A DNA stretch of 7,333 nucleotides from Desulfobacteraceae bacterium (GTDB lineage Bacteria > Desulfobacterota > DSM-4660 > Desulfatiglandales > Desulfatiglandaceae). The stretch lies in assembly GCA_030589715.1 (NCBI GenBank), contig JAUUVE010000096.1:1-7333 (forward strand). The letters run 5' to 3'. Shown piece by piece: positions 1-7,333 of this stretch; within the stretch, counting starts at the first letter, position 1; each line of letters starts with the position of its first letter. The notes beneath the pieces are model-generated. The model ran no database searches. It was not told the origin of the DNA and saw only the letters and a list, made by a program, of their open reading frames with translations. The position numbers and the translations under genes are program-made.

Positions 1-38
1 ATAACTGGCGCAATAACACACGAAGTAGTCCAGCCCCC

Positions 39-58
39 ACTGAACCAAATCGTTCAGT
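39..58. other. 7-bp inverted repeat spanning the hemW stop codon
   Basis: ACTGAAC (39-45) and GTTCAGT (52-58) are perfect inverted copies around a 6-base loop, and the hemW stop codon lies inside the stem. No T-run follows on either strand (a G-run follows on the minus strand), so it does not look like a standard intrinsic terminator. It may be a weak 3'-end hairpin or chance. The 38 bases to its left are open in all three minus-strand frames but are too short to assign to a gene. Confidence 0.3.
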
Positions 59-1175
59 AAAAGAGCAGGGGCAGGCTATCCGCCACCAGAAAACCCTTTG
101 GGGTTGGAAGGATCCTGCCGTTCTCACGGTTCACCAGACCCGATTCACATAGCTCCTTTAGAATCTTGTCCGCCCGGGGCCGGTTGTGGAAAAGGGCCTC
201 ATCCAGCCCTTCTTTCGTGCGGAACCCCAGGGCCAGGGATTCAAGAGATGCCTGGGCCGGTGAAAGCCTTTCCCTCCCCTCAACAGGCGACCGGCCTTTG
301 AAGAGACAGTCGATATAGCGGGACACGGATTTTACAGTCCACCACCGCTCTCCCTGGGCAAAGGAATGGGCAGAAGGTCCCAGCCCGAGATAGGGAGTGC
401 GGTTCCAGTATTTCCGATTGTGCCGACACATGGATTTCTTTTCCCTCGCATAGTTTGAGACCTCGTAGTGGATGTATCCACGGTCTGCCAGGTATTGGGC
501 GGTGGCAAGAAACAGGGCCCTTCCCTCCTCTTCTTCTAACGGGGCAAAGACCCCCGCCTCACGCATCCTTGCAAAAGGCGTCCCCGCTGAAATGGTCAAC
601 TCATAACACGAGAGATGGGCAGGCTCAAATTCAAGGGCCCGGCCAAGGGTCCTGAGCCAATCGGATTGGGTCTGACCGGGCAAGCCGTACATGAGATCGA
701 TTCCCACGTTATCAAACCCTGCCCTTCGAAGACAGTCCAATGCCCTTTCAGCCTGACAGGCGCTGTGTCTTCTTTGGAGGAGACGGAGTTCCCTGTCGTC
801 AAAAGACTGCACACCGAGGCTTATGCGGTTGAACCCAAGATCGCGAAAAAGAGCGGCTTTGTCAGGGATCACATCGTCAGGATTGCCTTCTATGGTAAAC
901 TCTGCGTCAGACGAAAAGGCGAACCGGCGCAAGAGCCCCTCCATCAGAGAGCTCAATGTTTCTTCACCAAGCAGGCTGGGCGTGCCGCCGCCAATATACA
1001 GAGAATCAAATAAGGAAAAGCGGCCCCTGTAAAGCAAGGCCTCCCTCTCAAGGGCCTCCAGCCATTGGCCCATCTGAGACCGCGTGGTAACAGAATAGAA
1101 GTCGCAATAGGGGCACTTGCCTCCGCAAAAGGGCACATGGATATAGAGCCCCGGCAGTTCGGAATTATTCATCAT
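54..1175 (-). CDS. hemW: HemW, radical SAM heme chaperone (formerly annotated as oxygen-independent coproporphyrinogen III oxidase-like)
   Basis: Predicted cytoplasmic radical-SAM protein of 373 aa, full length for HemW, a family that binds heme and passes it to target proteins. Visible in order: IHVPFC lead-in (12-17); the 4Fe-4S motif CxxxCxxC at C17, C21 and C24, followed by D25-F26; the SAM-binding GGGTPS (62-67); GVQSF (121-125); DLMYGLPGQT (160-169); HYEVSNYA (236-243); the HemW-specific HNxxYW (252-257) and GLGPSAHS (264-271); then a HemN_C-like C-terminal domain. True coproporphyrinogen oxidases (HemN) carry a further Cys two residues after the CxxxCxxC; here it is F26, and the HNxxYW motif is present, so HemW is preferred over HemN. 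Two ATG codons stand in tandem (1173-1175 and 1170-1172); the first is used here. It overlaps the lepA end by 11 bases with only a weak GAAG upstream, which suggests translational coupling to lepA. Confidence 0.94.
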   Translation of the reverse strand: MMNNSELPGLYIHVPFCGGKCPYCDFYSVTTRSQMGQWLEALEREALLYRGRFSLFDSLYIGGGTPSLLGEETLSSLMEGLLRRFAFSSDAEFTIEGNPDDVIPDKAALFRDLGFNRISLGVQSFDDRELRLLQRRHSACQAERALDCLRRAGFDNVGIDLMYGLPGQTQSDWLRTLGRALEFEPAHLSCYELTISAGTPFARMREAGVFAPLEEEEGRALFLATAQYLADRGYIHYEVSNYAREKKSMCRHNRKYWNRTPYLGLGPSAHSFAQGERWWTVKSVSRYIDCLFKGRSPVEGRERLSPAQASLESLALGFRTKEGLDEALFHNRPRADKILKELCESGLVNRENGRILPTPKGFLVADSLPLLFY

Positions 1176-2961
1176 CCGACTTCAAAACGGCCACAAAGGC
1201 CTTCTGGGGAATCATCACGGAGCCCACCATCTTCATCCGCTTTTTCCCCTTTTTCTGTTTTTCCAGGAGTTTTCGCTTTCGGGTGATGTCTCCCCCGTAA
1301 CATTTGGCCGTCACGTCCTTTCTGAAAGCGGCGACGGTCGATCTTGAAATGATCTTCCCTCCGATGGCCCCCTGGATGGCAATCTTGAACTGGTGCCTGG
1401 GTATTTCCTTTTTAAGCCGTTCACAGACCTTTACGCCCCATTCCCTGGCCCGAGCCTTGTGGACGATCAGGGAAAGGGCATCAACCTTTTCGCCGTTCAC
1501 CAGAATATCCAGTTTTACGAGATCGCTCTCCCGATGCTCGATAAGGGCATAATCAAAAGAACCATATCCCTGGGTCACGGTCTTGAGCCTGTCGTAGAAA
1601 TCGACAATGACCTCTGCAAGGGGCATTTCCAGGCTGATCTCGATTCGTCCCGGCGTGGGGTAGGTGGATTGCGAATTTATCCCCCGGCGCTCCATACACA
1701 GACTCATAACAGCACCCATATAACGTTCCGGGATGAGGATGTTTGCTCTGATGTAAGGTTCGGCCGAACCTATGATAGCGGCCGGATCCGGATAATACTG
1801 GGGGTTGTCGACCGTCACGGTACCGCCGTCCTGGAGTGTAAATCGGTATTGGACGCTCGGTACGGTCATGATAAAGGTCTGACCATATTCGCGCTCCAGC
1901 CTTTGCTGAACGATCTCCAGATGAAGGAGTCCCAGGAAACCGCAGCGAAAACCCTGGCCGAGGGCGGCAGAAGTGTCCTTCTGATAGGTCAGCGCGGCGT
2001 CATTGAGCTTATATTTTTCGAGGGCCTCCGCCAAATCCTGGAAATCGTCGGAGGCTATGGGATAAATGGATGAAAAGACCACGGACTTGACTTCCCTGAA
2101 TCCGGGAAGAGGCGCGGGGGCGGGATGGGTGTCCAAGGTGATGGTATCCCCCATGCTCGTGTCGCTCACGGTCTTGATCCCCGAAATAATGTAGCCCACC
2201 TCACCGGCAGAAAGTGAGGGGCGCGGCTCTCTTTGAATGCGAAAGACTCCCACCTCATCCACCTTGTAGACGGCCTTATTGGACATAAATCTGATGAGGT
2301 CTCCCGGTCGAAGGCTCCCGTCAAACAACCGGCAACTGACGATGGTCCCTCGAAAGGAATCATAGCTGGCGTCAAAGATGAGGGCGCTCAGAGGGGCATC
2401 CTTTTGGGCCTTCGGCGGTGGAATATGCTCAACAATGGCTTCGAGCACATCTTCTATACCGATGCCCTCCTTGGCGGAGCAGAGGATGGCCTCTTCACCG
2501 TCCAGCCCCAGCTCAGTCTCGATCTGCTCACGAGTTCGTTCTATGTCGGCGGATGGGAGGTCGATCTTATTGATCACCGGGATGATCTCCAGATCGTGTT
2601 CCATGGCCATATATAGATTGGCCAGGGTCTGGGCCTGAACCCCCTGGGAGGCGTCCACCAAAAGGAGCACCCCTTCACAGGAGGCCAGGGCTCGGCTCAC
2701 CTCATAGGAAAAATCCACATGACCCGGCGTATCGATTAGGTTGAGGGCAAAGGTCTCCCCTTTTTTATCTGTATAGGGGAGGGTGACGGTCTGGCTCTTG
2801 ATGGTAATTCCTCTTTCCCGCTCGAGATCCATGGTGTCCAGGATCTGATCGCGGAATTCCCGTTCTGTGACCAGGCCGGCATGTTGGATAAGCCTGTCGG
2901 CCAGTGTTGATTTCCCGTGATCAATATGGGCGATAATGCTGAAGTTTCGTATTTGTGACAT
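1165..2961 (-). CDS. lepA: Elongation factor 4 (LepA), ribosome-associated translational GTPase
   Basis: 598 aa, the usual LepA length. LepA/EF4 is a GTPase that binds the ribosome and has been linked to back-translocation and to small-subunit biogenesis. The G domain is intact: G1 AHIDHGKST (11-19), G2 region RGITI (50-54), G3 DTPGHVDF (77-84) with catalytic His81, G4 NKID (131-134), G5 SAK (162-164). Next come an EF-Tu domain II-like barrel (about 185-280), EF-G III-like and V-like domains, and the LepA-only C-terminal domain, with the family hallmarks YGGDITRKRKLLEKQKKGKK and MVGSVMIPQKAF near the end. The absence of EF-G domain IV and the presence of this tail separate it from EF-G and from the nearby TypA. 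The start ATG has an AAGGAG two bases upstream, an unusually short spacing, but MSQIRNFSIIAHIDHGKST is the expected N-terminus. Its 3' end overlaps hemW. Confidence 0.98.
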   Translation of the reverse strand: MSQIRNFSIIAHIDHGKSTLADRLIQHAGLVTEREFRDQILDTMDLERERGITIKSQTVTLPYTDKKGETFALNLIDTPGHVDFSYEVSRALASCEGVLLLVDASQGVQAQTLANLYMAMEHDLEIIPVINKIDLPSADIERTREQIETELGLDGEEAILCSAKEGIGIEDVLEAIVEHIPPPKAQKDAPLSALIFDASYDSFRGTIVSCRLFDGSLRPGDLIRFMSNKAVYKVDEVGVFRIQREPRPSLSAGEVGYIISGIKTVSDTSMGDTITLDTHPAPAPLPGFREVKSVVFSSIYPIASDDFQDLAEALEKYKLNDAALTYQKDTSAALGQGFRCGFLGLLHLEIVQQRLEREYGQTFIMTVPSVQYRFTLQDGGTVTVDNPQYYPDPAAIIGSAEPYIRANILIPERYMGAVMSLCMERRGINSQSTYPTPGRIEISLEMPLAEVIVDFYDRLKTVTQGYGSFDYALIEHRESDLVKLDILVNGEKVDALSLIVHKARAREWGVKVCERLKKEIPRHQFKIAIQGAIGGKIISRSTVAAFRKDVTAKCYGGDITRKRKLLEKQKKGKKRMKMVGSVMIPQKAFVAVLKSDDE

Positions 2962-2963
2962 GT

Positions 2964-2969
2964 CTCCTT
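2964..2969 (-). promoter_or_regulatory. Ribosome binding site of lepA
   Basis: AAGGAG on the minus strand, two bases before the lepA ATG. The match to anti-SD is strong but the spacing is shorter than the usual 5-9 bases. No better-placed start codon fits the conserved LepA N-terminus. Confidence 0.6.
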
Positions 2970-3017
2970 GTTGCCGGCTCCATTGTGGCCGTTGGTTTCT
3001 TGATTGAACCGCGACAC

Positions 3018-3046
3018 CCTATCCTTTGTGCCCACGGAATTGTCAA
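3018..3046 (-). promoter_or_regulatory. Candidate sigma-70 promoter for lepA-hemW
   Basis: On the minus strand a perfect -35 TTGACA (3041-3046) is followed after exactly 17 bases by GATAGG (3018-3023), a 3/6 match to TATAAT that keeps the central ATA. The predicted transcription start near 3010 leaves a leader of about 50 bases before lepA. The -35 box overlaps the TGA stop (3043-3045) of the upstream methyltransferase gene. The -10 is weak, so this is a prediction from consensus only. Confidence 0.5.
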
Positions 3047-4200
3047 TAAATTTCAAACTTGGCCAATCTTCCGTCAAGGCCTCCGTTTGAAAAGGGTTTC
3101 TTCCAGGAAGGTCTTAAGCCGATGTAACCGATCGTTTTCCTGTCTCCAAAATAGACGTAGGCGGTGGAGCCCTTGCATCGGTGTTTCAAATAGTCCCCAA
3201 AGACCCTGTACAAATCCCTCGTGTCATCAGGGTTTCCGAGGCGGATACCATGGGGGGGATTGCAGACAATAACCCGGTCCCCGAGATCATCAATCTCCTG
3301 AAAGGGCGCGACCTTTAGTTCAATCTGTTTGCCATAAGGCAGGAAGGCAAGGTTTGTGGTTGCCGCCTCAACATCCGTCCGGGATACATCGCTCCCTGAA
3401 ATAACCCCTAAAGGAAGTGGGCGCATTTTCTGATTTTCCTCCCTTTTAACCTGCCCCCAGAGATTTGCATCAAAATCCGGCAGCAATTCGAATCCGAACC
3501 TTCCTCTGAGATAGCCGGACGGGATATGAGAGTGATGCATCAGGGCCTCGCTGAGCAGGGTGCCTGATCCGCACATCGGGTCATATAAGGGTCTTGATCC
3601 GTCCCAGTCGGAAAGACGGATGATCACTGCCGCCAGGGTCTCCTGCATGGGGGCTTCCACGGATGCTTTTCGATAGCCCCGGCGGTGCAGGGATTCGCCG
3701 GAAGTATCAAGACTGATGGTGGCCCAATTGTTTTCGATATAAAGGTTGAGCCGGATATTCGGTTCAATTCTGTCAATATTCGGTCTTCTCCGGTGGGCCG
3801 TCTTGAAGCGATCCACGATGGCGTCCTTCAACCGGAGGGCCGCATATTGAGAATGGCTGATCTTGCTGTGGGACACATTGGCGGAAACTGCAAAGGAATA
3901 ATCTCCGGTAAAAAAAACAGGCCAGTTGATCTCCAGGGCCCTCTGATATAAATACCGGTCGCTGTGACACTGAAAGGAGCACAAAGGCGCCAGGACCCTG
4001 GCAATCAATCGGGAACAATAGTTCACACGATAGAGGGTGGCCTTATCCGCTTCAAAATAGATCCCCCTGTAGGCAGGGCGAATATGCTTCGCTCCCAACT
4101 CGGAGAGTTCTTCGGCCCCGAGTTCTTCCATACCCCCCGCTATCTGGGCAAAATAACGATGATTTCGTTGATAGTCAAACATAGGGTTTTGTGAAATCAT
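3043..4200 (-). CDS. THUMP-domain class I SAM-dependent RNA methyltransferase, RlmL-like (COG0116)
   Basis: Predicted 385-aa rRNA guanine-N2 methyltransferase, homologous to the N-terminal half of E. coli RlmL (23S rRNA G2445) and to the stand-alone YpsC-type enzymes; there is no RlmK half. An N-terminal ferredoxin-like plus THUMP region (about 10-165) includes RYFAQIAGGMEELGAEEL, then HRRGYRKASVEAPMQETLAA (172-191). The Rossmann methyltransferase domain has SAM motif I DPMCGSGTLLSEA (207-219), acidic GSD (269-271), and motif IV NPPHG (314-318). The C-terminus has the family pattern LKHRCKGSTAYVYFGD followed by IGLRPSWKKPFSNG. The start at 4198-4200 is chosen because GGAGG lies three bases upstream; the in-frame ATG at 4303-4305 would overlap typA by 41 bases and add 35 residues of non-family sequence, and the ATG at 4180-4182, six residues in, has no SD. 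Odd point: motif IV is normally NPPY or NPPF, here NPPH. Substrate base is inferred from the family. Confidence 0.9.
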   Translation of the reverse strand: MISQNPMFDYQRNHRYFAQIAGGMEELGAEELSELGAKHIRPAYRGIYFEADKATLYRVNYCSRLIARVLAPLCSFQCHSDRYLYQRALEINWPVFFTGDYSFAVSANVSHSKISHSQYAALRLKDAIVDRFKTAHRRRPNIDRIEPNIRLNLYIENNWATISLDTSGESLHRRGYRKASVEAPMQETLAAVIIRLSDWDGSRPLYDPMCGSGTLLSEALMHHSHIPSGYLRGRFGFELLPDFDANLWGQVKREENQKMRPLPLGVISGSDVSRTDVEAATTNLAFLPYGKQIELKVAPFQEIDDLGDRVIVCNPPHGIRLGNPDDTRDLYRVFGDYLKHRCKGSTAYVYFGDRKTIGYIGLRPSWKKPFSNGGLDGRLAKFEIY

Positions 4201-4203
4201 ACC

Positions 4204-4208
4204 CCTCC
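4204..4208 (-). promoter_or_regulatory. Ribosome binding site that decides the methyltransferase start
   Basis: GGAGG on the minus strand, three bases before the ATG at 4200. The alternative ATG codons at 4305 and 4182 have no comparable site at usable spacing, so this site favours the 385-residue product. Confidence 0.6.
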
Positions 4209-4240
4209 ATAGCGGTGAAACTGTGTTACGTGCACTCTTA

Positions 4241-4264
4241 ATATTACCCAAAGAATACAGTCTA

Positions 4265-4268
<4 letters not shown>
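4241..4268 (-). promoter_or_regulatory. Weak candidate promoter for the RNA methyltransferase gene
   Basis: On the minus strand ATGATA (4263-4268, 4/6 to TTGACA) and TAATAT (4241-4246, 4/6 to TATAAT) are 16 bases apart, in the 64-base gap after typA; the -35 overlaps the typA stop. No terminator-like hairpin with a T-run is visible between typA and this gene, so co-transcription with typA is equally possible. Confidence 0.28.
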
Positions 4269-6169
<1,901 letters not shown>

Positions 6170-6179
6170 GATTCGGGAT

Positions 6180-6183
6180 CTCC
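6180..6183 (-). promoter_or_regulatory. Ribosome binding site of typA
   Basis: GGAG on the minus strand, ten bases before the ATG at 6169. It is slightly distant but is the only SD-like sequence near either candidate start, so it favours Met1 over Met5. Confidence 0.45.
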
Positions 6184-6196
6184 ATTATTGCATGGT

Positions 6197-6216
6197 CTTT
6201 CCGGGTGGGCCGAAAG
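6197..6216 (-). other. Small hairpin in the typA 5' leader
   Basis: CTTTC (6197-6201) and GAAAG (6212-6216) are inverted copies; two more G-C pairs form if one base is bulged. It falls just downstream of the predicted typA transcription start. No T-run follows, so it is not a terminator. It may only be a stabilising 5' hairpin. Confidence 0.25.
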
Positions 6217-6220
6217 GCGC

Positions 6221-6248
6221 AATATAAGCATTAGAGCGCCGATTACAA
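6221..6248 (-). promoter_or_regulatory. Second, overlapping candidate typA promoter
   Basis: TTGTAA (6243-6248, 4/6) and TATATT (6221-6226, 5/6) on the minus strand with a 16-base spacer. It is shifted about 9-10 bases downstream of the stronger candidate at 6230-6258, so the two would compete for polymerase. Confidence 0.33.
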
Positions 6249-6258
6249 GGGTTTTCAA
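6230..6258 (-). promoter_or_regulatory. Candidate sigma-70 promoter of typA
   Basis: TTGAAA (6253-6258, 5/6) and TCTAAT (6230-6235, 5/6) on the minus strand with the ideal 17-base spacer. The predicted start near 6223 gives a leader of about 54 bases. A separate perfect TTGACA (6261-6266) lies just upstream inside a GTGTTGACAC near-palindrome, but has no well-placed -10 box. Confidence 0.55.
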
Positions 6259-6321
6259 AGTGTCAACACACATGTCTCAGCCAAAATTCTGCCACCACAA
6301 TATCACGAATCAGATTTGATC

Positions 6322-6350
6322 TTGACCCACAAGCCCATTTGGCCCATACT
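6322..6350 (+). promoter_or_regulatory. Candidate sigma-70 promoter of the Nudix gene
   Basis: TTGACC (6322-6327, 5/6) and CATACT (6345-6350, 4/6) with a 17-base spacer. The predicted start near 6357 gives a leader of about 30 bases to the ATG at 6388. This agrees with 6388 as the start, because the upstream TTG (6316) would lie before the promoter. Confidence 0.42.
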
Positions 6351-6387
6351 CAGTTGCCAAAAAAGTCGGTCCTATCAAGAGAATGGA

Positions 6388-7218
6388 ATGTTGGATCTTT
6401 TGCGAGACCCACCCGCTTTAACTGCGCACATCATCCGTGTGCTCCAGGAAAGAAACAGCCTTGAACACGTTTTTCCAAAGGGTATCTCTGGCTCGGCGGC
6501 CACGTCAGCCGTGCTGTTGCTATTGGGCCAGCACTGTCAAAAAAATGGGCTTTCACCTGAGCCCTGTCTGGTCTTAAACAAGCGGTCCACGAAGGTAAGG
6601 CAGCCTGGGGATCTATGTTTCCCTGGGGGAAGGATCGCGCCCCGTCTGGACTCTTACCTTGCAAGGCTTCTGAGCCTGCCCTTCTTCCCACTGGGACGCT
6701 GGCCTCATTGGTCTGATTGGTGTGATGTGCGGCGGCCCGAATCCCGGAGGCTTGCGCTTCTTTTCGCCGCCGGCATCCGGGAGAGCCTTGAGGAGATGTG
6801 CCTAAACCCTCTGGGAGTCAAATTCCTGGGTCCTATGCCATCCCAGAGTCTTGTGATGTTCCCCCGGGTCATCTACCCTATGGCCGGATGGATTACCCGT
6901 CAAAGGTGTTTCTTGCCTAACTGGGAGGTGGAAAAGATCGTTCGTATCTCTCTACGAGACCTATTGAACCCTGATTACTATGCCTGTTATCGACTGTATT
7001 TCGGGACATTCTATGCCAATGGGCAGAAAGGAACAACCCAGGATCTTCCTTGTTTTCTCCATAAAAAACAGGAGGAAAAGGAGATCCTTTGGGGCGCGAC
7101 CTACGGTATCGTGATGGTCTTTCTTGAACTCGTCTTTGGATTCAGACCACCGGATATTGGATCGCTTCCGGTCGTCTATGGATCTTTAGATGAAAACTAC
7201 CTTACCGGTTCCAGATAG
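6388..7218 (+). CDS. Nudix hydrolase, CoA-pyrophosphatase-like, with a split Nudix box
   Basis: 276 aa from the ATG at 6388. CoA pyrophosphatases cleave CoA to phosphopantetheine and 3',5'-ADP. The CoA-specific signature (family form LLTxRSxxLRxxxGxVAFPGG) is visible as LVLNKRSTKVRQPGDLCFPGG-like sequence at residues 61-81, and the Nudix helix as RESLEEMCL (131-139) with metal-ligand candidates E132, E135 and E136. In the canonical box the Arg lies 14 residues after the second Gly; here it lies 50 after, so about 36 residues, rich in Pro, Trp and Phe (around 95-120), are inserted. The usual Gly of RExxEExG is Cys138. The end has EVEKIVRISLRDLL (180-193) and an ILWGATYGIVMVFLE segment like the family's C-terminal WG helix. 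A TTG at 6316 is in frame but lies upstream of the candidate promoter. The SD is weak. Nudix membership is secure; CoA as substrate is less sure given the insertion. Confidence 0.82.
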   Translation: MLDLLRDPPALTAHIIRVLQERNSLEHVFPKGISGSAATSAVLLLLGQHCQKNGLSPEPCLVLNKRSTKVRQPGDLCFPGGRIAPRLDSYLARLLSLPFFPLGRWPHWSDWCDVRRPESRRLALLFAAGIRESLEEMCLNPLGVKFLGPMPSQSLVMFPRVIYPMAGWITRQRCFLPNWEVEKIVRISLRDLLNPDYYACYRLYFGTFYANGQKGTTQDLPCFLHKKQEEKEILWGATYGIVMVFLELVFGFRPPDIGSLPVVYGSLDENYLTGSR

Positions 7219-7259
7219 ACCATTAATCCTCCATTCAGATCTCACTAAATACGGCGATT

Positions 7260-7301
7260 TTGCAGTGAAAGAATCGCAAGACAAATTTCCGAATTGCAGT
7301 G
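7260..7301. repeat. Two short direct copies of TTGCAGTG
   Basis: TTGCAGTG occurs at 7260-7267 and 7294-7301, each soon followed by GAAA, 34 bases apart. A GCGATT/AATCGC inverted pair (7254-7259, 7272-7277) surrounds the first copy. The stretch 7219-7308 has no convincing gene and no T-tailed terminator. Short enough to be chance. Confidence 0.25.
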
Positions 7302-7308
7302 GTGAAAA

Positions 7309-7333
7309 GGAGTAATGGAGCGTTGGAGTATTG
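7309..7333. repeat. 8-bp tandem repeat (GGAGTAAT, GGAGCGTT, GGAGTATT) running off the window
   Basis: Three consecutive 8-base units share GGAG at positions 1-4 and T at position 8: 7309-7316, 7317-7324 and 7325-7332, with the next G at 7333. The array is cut by the window edge, so its length is unknown. A single related unit in the opposite orientation (GGAGGATT on the minus strand) lies at 7225-7232. No function is evident. Confidence 0.6.

Noticed and set aside
1..38. The end of another minus-strand gene or a new gene after hemW
   Set aside because: All three minus-strand frames are open over this short stretch, so nothing distinguishes a real coding frame.
54..1175. Oxygen-independent coproporphyrinogen III oxidase (HemN) for the first gene
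   Set aside because: The fourth cysteine of HemN (CxxxCxxCxC) is replaced by Phe26 and the HemW motif HNxxYW is present.
1393..2073. A 226-codon open frame on the plus strand antisense to lepA
   Set aside because: It lies wholly inside the conserved lepA coding sequence, has no recognisable domain, and other such antisense frames (for example 615-1013 and 2233-2616) occur for the same codon-bias reason.
2825..2840. A 16-base identity shared by lepA (2825-2840) and typA (6012-6027)
   Set aside because: Both encode the conserved DTMDLERERG segment of translational GTPases, so it reflects homology of the proteins and not a mobile repeat.
6316..6387. A TTG start for the Nudix protein at 6316
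   Set aside because: It lies upstream of the best promoter candidate, and the added 24 residues resemble no known part of the family. The ATG at 6388 is preferred.
7254..7277. Intrinsic terminator after the Nudix gene
   Set aside because: The GCGATT/AATCGC stem is only 6 bp around a 12-base loop and has no following T-run.
7306..7333. Start of a downstream gene at the ATG at 7315 after AAAGGAG
   Set aside because: The GGAG and ATG belong to the 8-base tandem repeat, spacing is only two bases, and only about six codons are visible.

Overview
The window reads as ordinary housekeeping chromosome from a Gram-negative-type bacterium. The best guess is Desulfobacterota (the former Deltaproteobacteria), inferred from the overall look of the proteins and from the THUMP methyltransferase and Nudix sequences; no search was run. 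There is no rRNA, tRNA, CRISPR array, insertion sequence or phage gene.

Layout: four genes lie on the minus strand and are transcribed from right to left: typA (6169 to 4265), a THUMP-type 23S rRNA methyltransferase (4200 to 3043), lepA (2961 to 1165) and hemW (1175 to 54). A fifth gene, a CoA-pyrophosphatase-like Nudix hydrolase, lies on the plus strand (6388 to 7218) and diverges from typA. The 218-base gap between typA and the Nudix gene holds good candidate sigma-70 promoters facing both ways. The 81-base gap before lepA holds a perfect TTGACA box that overlaps the stop codon of the methyltransferase, so lepA-hemW is probably its own transcription unit, with read-through from typA possible. 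lepA and hemW overlap by 11 bases and are probably translationally coupled.

Function: TypA/BipA and LepA/EF4 are paralogous ribosome-binding GTPases, and the gene between them encodes a predicted rRNA base methyltransferase, so three neighbouring genes act on ribosome assembly or function. HemW is a radical-SAM heme chaperone; its adjacency to lepA is an old gene order also seen in Firmicutes such as Bacillus subtilis. The Nudix protein keeps the CoA-pyrophosphatase signature, but about 36 extra residues are inserted inside its Nudix box.

The right edge (7219 to 7333) is noncoding as far as can be seen. It ends in three units of an 8-base tandem repeat (consensus near GGAGTATT) that runs off the window. 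No new defence or accessory system was found. The points most worth checking are the split Nudix box, the edge repeat, and the NPPH in place of the usual NPPY/F motif in the methyltransferase.
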